8,732 nt of DNA from CAZTVN01 sp964617145 (GTDB lineage Bacteria > Patescibacteriota > Gracilibacteria > UBA1369 > JACRIC01), in contig CAZTVN010000053.1 of assembly GCA_964617145.1 (NCBI GenBank), forward strand, positions 1 to 8,732, given 5' to 3'. The position numbers and the translations under genes were made by a program. Below, piece by piece: positions 6,911 through 8,732 of this stretch (within the stretch, counting starts at the first letter, position 1; each line of letters opens with the position of its first letter). The notes below the pieces were generated by a model. The model was not told where the DNA came from and did no database searches. It saw only the letters and a program-made list of their open reading frames with translations.

Positions 6911-7582
6911 ATGAAACTTCCCATCATTGTGACGAATTTTAAGACCTATGAGAGCGCTACTGGTGAAAGAGCATTGAGTCTTGCTCAGATACACGAGAAA
7001 ATTGCTCAAAAATTTGGTATTAATCTTGTCGTTGCGGTTCAGGCGACGGATATTTATCGTATTGCTCAAGAGGTGAGTATTCCTGTTTTTGCACAACATG
7101 TCGATGATATCTCTTTTGGAGCTCATACGGGATATCTTCTTTCTGAAGCCGTGAGAAAGGCTGGAGCATCGGGGACACTTATCAATCATTCAGAGCATCG
7201 TGTTGATTTTTCTAAGATTTCTTCCATTATTCGTCGCGCTCAAGAGGCTGGACTTTTTACCATTGTTTGCGCTGAAACTCCTCAGGAATGCGCGGAAATT
7301 TGTCAATTTAAGCCTGATCTCGTCGCTTTTGAACCCCCTGAACTCATCGGTGGGGATATTTCCGTTTCAACGGCAAAACCTGATATTGTCGCTGATGCTG
7401 TTAGCCTTTGCCATCCTTCAAAAGTTCTTGTGGGCGCTGGTGTAAAAAATGGTCATGATCTTAGGATCGCTCTTGAACTTGGCGCGTGTGGTGTGCTTTT
7501 GGCTTCAGGAGTGACTAAAGCTCAAAATCCCGAAGCTGTTTTGAAAGATCTTGCCTCTAACATGACGGTTCGTATTTCTTAA
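6911..7582 (+). CDS. tpiA: Triosephosphate isomerase, archaeal-type
   Basis: This enzyme interconverts dihydroxyacetone phosphate and glyceraldehyde 3-phosphate in cytosolic glycolysis/gluconeogenesis. Its 223 residues show the complete active site: N9 and K11 in TNFKTYE, H93 in LINHSEHR, E141 in FEPPELIGG, plus the phosphate-binding GAG (175-177) and ASG (198-200). The length, the TNFK opening in place of the bacterial NWKMN, the AQHVD and HTG segments, and the PPELIG loop are those of the short archaeal-type (usually tetrameric) enzyme, not the roughly 250-residue bacterial type. The gene starts 9 nt after the MBL gene and ends 10 nt before hpf. No Shine-Dalgarno is seen; the leader is TTAATTTCT. 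Function is well supported; the archaeal affiliation is from recognition and was not tested by phylogeny. Confidence 0.93.
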   Translation: MKLPIIVTNFKTYESATGERALSLAQIHEKIAQKFGINLVVAVQATDIYRIAQEVSIPVFAQHVDDISFGAHTGYLLSEAVRKAGASGTLINHSEHRVDFSKISSIIRRAQEAGLFTIVCAETPQECAEICQFKPDLVAFEPPELIGGDISVSTAKPDIVADAVSLCHPSKVLVGAGVKNGHDLRIALELGACGVLLASGVTKAQNPEAVLKDLASNMTVRIS

Positions 7583-7592
7583 CTTTTTCTCT

Positions 7593-8183
7593 ATGCATGT
7601 CTCTTCTACGATCCATTTGGAACTCAATCTGAACAACATGGTTCTTCATGAGAATCAAGAGAAGTATCTTCGAGAAAAACTTGAACATCTCACTCGATAT
7701 GCAATCCGTGTTGGGGATGAATCTTCGCGTTTTCGAGTGGAGTTGCGTTCAGATAAATTGAAATCTCGGGGGAATCAGATCCTTTGTGAAGTTACGCTTT
7801 TTGTTCCTCAAGCAGTTATTCGTGCCGAGGTGAATGCTTCGAAATTTGAGGAAGCCATCGATCTCGCCCTTACAAAATTGAAGAAACAGATTAGTCGTTA
7901 TAAGAGTCGTTGGAATAATTGGGATAAGAGGCAGGAGCGTTGGATCAGAGAAATGAAATTGGAAAGTGAAGTCCCGGAGCCTTCAGAATTTGGTGGTTTT
8001 CCTAAAATTACCAAACGTAAGAGATATTCCACTATTCAGCCGATGAGTGAGCATGAAGCCTGCGAGCAGATGGAACTTGTTGGTCATGATTTTTTCATGT
8101 TTTTGAATGCTGATACTGACCGACTTTCTGTTGTATATAAAAGAGAAGATTCAACGTATGGATTGATTGAGCATGGAATTTAA
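7593..8183 (+). CDS. hpf: Ribosome hibernation promoting factor, long form
   Basis: The 196-residue protein has the two-domain layout of long HPF. Residues 1-110 are the S30AE/RaiA beta-alpha-beta-beta-beta-alpha domain that sits in the mRNA/tRNA channel of the 30S subunit (LREKLEHLTRYA; ILCEVTLFVPQAVIRAEVNA; FEEAIDLALTKLKKQISRYK). A linker follows, then the C-terminal dimerisation domain, residues about 140-196 (KRYSTIQPMSEHEACEQMEL, then VGHDFFMFLNADTDRLSVVY, then YGLIEHG). The C-terminal domain drives 100S disome formation in bacteria with the long form. The linker helix is rich in Trp and Arg (SRWNNWDKRQERWIREMK). The start is 10 nt after tpiA with the pyrimidine leader CTTTTTCTCT and no Shine-Dalgarno, and the gene probably belongs to the same transcript. 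Coupling dormancy to a glycolytic gene is plausible but inferred. Confidence 0.93.
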   Translation: MHVSSTIHLELNLNNMVLHENQEKYLREKLEHLTRYAIRVGDESSRFRVELRSDKLKSRGNQILCEVTLFVPQAVIRAEVNASKFEEAIDLALTKLKKQISRYKSRWNNWDKRQERWIREMKLESEVPEPSEFGGFPKITKRKRYSTIQPMSEHEACEQMELVGHDFFMFLNADTDRLSVVYKREDSTYGLIEHGI

Positions 8184-8273
8184 GATTGGTGTTTGAATTT
8201 TAGTATCTTGGAGTATTTTTAGCGTGTCGGCGGAGTTCTGTTTGTCGAAATTTAGAGCATTTTTTGTCCTTGT
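8184..8273 (+). other. 90-bp spacer between hpf and riboflavin kinase gene
   Basis: No gene, convincing terminator or strong promoter is seen here. A TTGAAT (8193-8198) followed by TATTTT (8214-8219) has a 15-nt spacer, too short to be persuasive. The spacer is much longer than the 9-10 nt gaps upstream, so the riboflavin kinase gene could have its own start site or simply be read through. Confidence 0.35.
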
Positions 8274-8660
8274 ATGATGTATGAATTTTTTGGAAAAGTT
8301 GTTTCGGGGAAGGGGAGAGGGAAAAATTTGGGTTTCCCCACGATTAATTTAAACCTTCCTGAAAATTTAAGCCTTGATTATGGCGTTTATGCGACGCGTG
8401 TTGTTTTGAAAGGTAAATCCTATAACGCGGCGATGCATTTTGGAGTAGCGAAAACATTTGGTGAAAATGAAGTGAGTATTGAAGTTCATTTGCTTGATTT
8501 TTTTTTAGGGGAAGTTGTTTCGGATCAAAGTATTTTGGGAGAAAGCGTCCACGTTCAAGTGTATAAAAAAAATCGTAATGTTCAGAAATTTGAAAGCCCT
8601 GAGGCGCTTAAAAATCAGATTGCTTTGGATATTTGCGCCGTACGAGAATATTTTATGTAA
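8274..8660 (+). CDS. Riboflavin kinase, stand-alone (no FAD synthetase domain)
   Basis: This 128-residue protein matches the C-terminal flavokinase domain of bacterial RibF, which phosphorylates riboflavin with ATP to give FMN in the cytosol. Visible motifs are GKGRGKNLGFPTINL (12-26), which contains the family PTIN metal/nucleotide site, GVYAT (37-41), the VAKTFGE segment (58-64) replacing the usual GxxPTFG, and EVHLLDF (70-76), where E70 is the expected catalytic base. The C-terminal KFESPEALKNQIALDI helix is also typical. Usual bacterial RibF is about 310 residues with an N-terminal FMN adenylyltransferase domain; none is encoded here and the ATG at 8274 (or 8277) begins directly at the kinase fold. 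FAD synthesis would therefore need another gene or uptake. No Shine-Dalgarno is obvious (TTTTTTGTCCTTGT precedes). Confidence 0.88.
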   Translation: MMYEFFGKVVSGKGRGKNLGFPTINLNLPENLSLDYGVYATRVVLKGKSYNAAMHFGVAKTFGENEVSIEVHLLDFFLGEVVSDQSILGESVHVQVYKKNRNVQKFESPEALKNQIALDICAVREYFM

Positions 8661-8661
8661 A

Positions 8662-8679
8662 CAGTTCCCAAGGTAACTG
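8662..8679. repeat. Imperfect palindrome just after the riboflavin kinase stop
   Basis: CAGTT and AACTG form a 5-bp dyad around CCCAAGGT, itself containing CC and GG, starting one base after the TAA. There is no T-run after it, so it is a weak RNA hairpin or a possible protein-binding site, not a clear terminator. Confidence 0.3.
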
Positions 8680-8690
8680 CTCACAATGAT

Positions 8691-8730
8691 AAAAAGCGGG
8701 CGGGGCTTTCCCTTTCGTCCTGCCTCCGCA
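8691..8730 (-). terminator. Possible intrinsic terminator for a minus-strand gene beyond the right edge
   Basis: On the minus strand GCGGAGGCAGG (8729-8719) can pair, with an AG bulge and one mismatch, with CCCCGCCCGC (8705-8696), and is followed directly by TTTTT (8695-8691). A GC-rich hairpin plus U-run suggests termination of transcription entering from the right. The bulges and the window edge limit certainty; it might serve both strands if T's follow 8732. Confidence 0.3.
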
Positions 8731-8732
8731 TT

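Noticed and set aside
6902..7189. Minus-strand open frame opposite tpiA.
   Set aside because: It is antisense to a gene with a complete TIM active site and has no family resemblance.
1..8732. Use of TGA as glycine (code 25 of Gracilibacteria and Absconditabacteria), since no gene here ends in TGA.
   Set aside because: No in-frame TGA occurs in any recognised gene, glycine uses GGN throughout, and the complete genes have full-length products under the standard code. The lack of TGA stops is only a small sample.
8686..8732. ATG at 8686 opening a frame to the right edge.
   Set aside because: Only about 15 codons are visible, there is no ribosome binding site, and it overlaps the likely hairpin.
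1..8732. CRISPR arrays, tRNA or rRNA genes, insertion sequences.
   Set aside because: I found no regularly spaced repeats, cloverleaf-like or rRNA-like segments, transposase motifs or terminal inverted repeats. The slippery heptamer is of an IS-like type, but no transposase is encoded near it.

Overview
The window looks bacterial, with compact gene spacing and moderately AT-rich DNA (judged by eye). The housekeeping genes on the + strand include a long-form ribosome hibernation factor, a triosephosphate isomerase of the short archaeal type and a riboflavin kinase without its usual FAD-synthetase partner domain. The minus strand carries a very large protein of no recognised family, a tiny lipoprotein and an exported cysteine-containing protein with the start of a DUF4215-type motif. 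This mix fits a small-genome lineage such as Candidatus Patescibacteria (CPR), perhaps a Peregrinibacteria or Gracilibacteria relative. That placement is an inference, not proven. The standard code fits: every gene ends in TAA or TAG, and no TGA interrupts any of them.

Two transcription units diverge from an 87-bp spacer (6158-6244). This spacer holds back-to-back, fully overlapping promoter candidates.

The leftward unit (6157 down to 1) looks like a cell-envelope operon. A LysM-containing N-terminal segment (6157-5588) is followed in the -1 frame by a 1388-residue open frame (5489-1323). The two frames overlap, share a LysM-like ending, and are bridged by a correctly phased A AAA AAC heptamer at 5648-5642. 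They are therefore probably one protein of about 1611 residues, made by -1 frameshifting or split by a one-base indel. Next come a 55-residue lipoprotein (1301-1134) and, one base later, an exported protein (1132 to beyond the left edge).

The rightward unit (6245-8660) is metabolic and translational: an MBL-fold (glyoxalase II-like) hydrolase, archaeal-type TpiA, long HPF and, after a 90-bp gap, a riboflavin kinase. The first three genes are 9-10 nt apart and lack clear Shine-Dalgarno sequences; pyrimidine-rich tracts precede most starts. The right edge (8661-8732) holds two dyads, one of which resembles an intrinsic terminator for a minus-strand gene outside the window.
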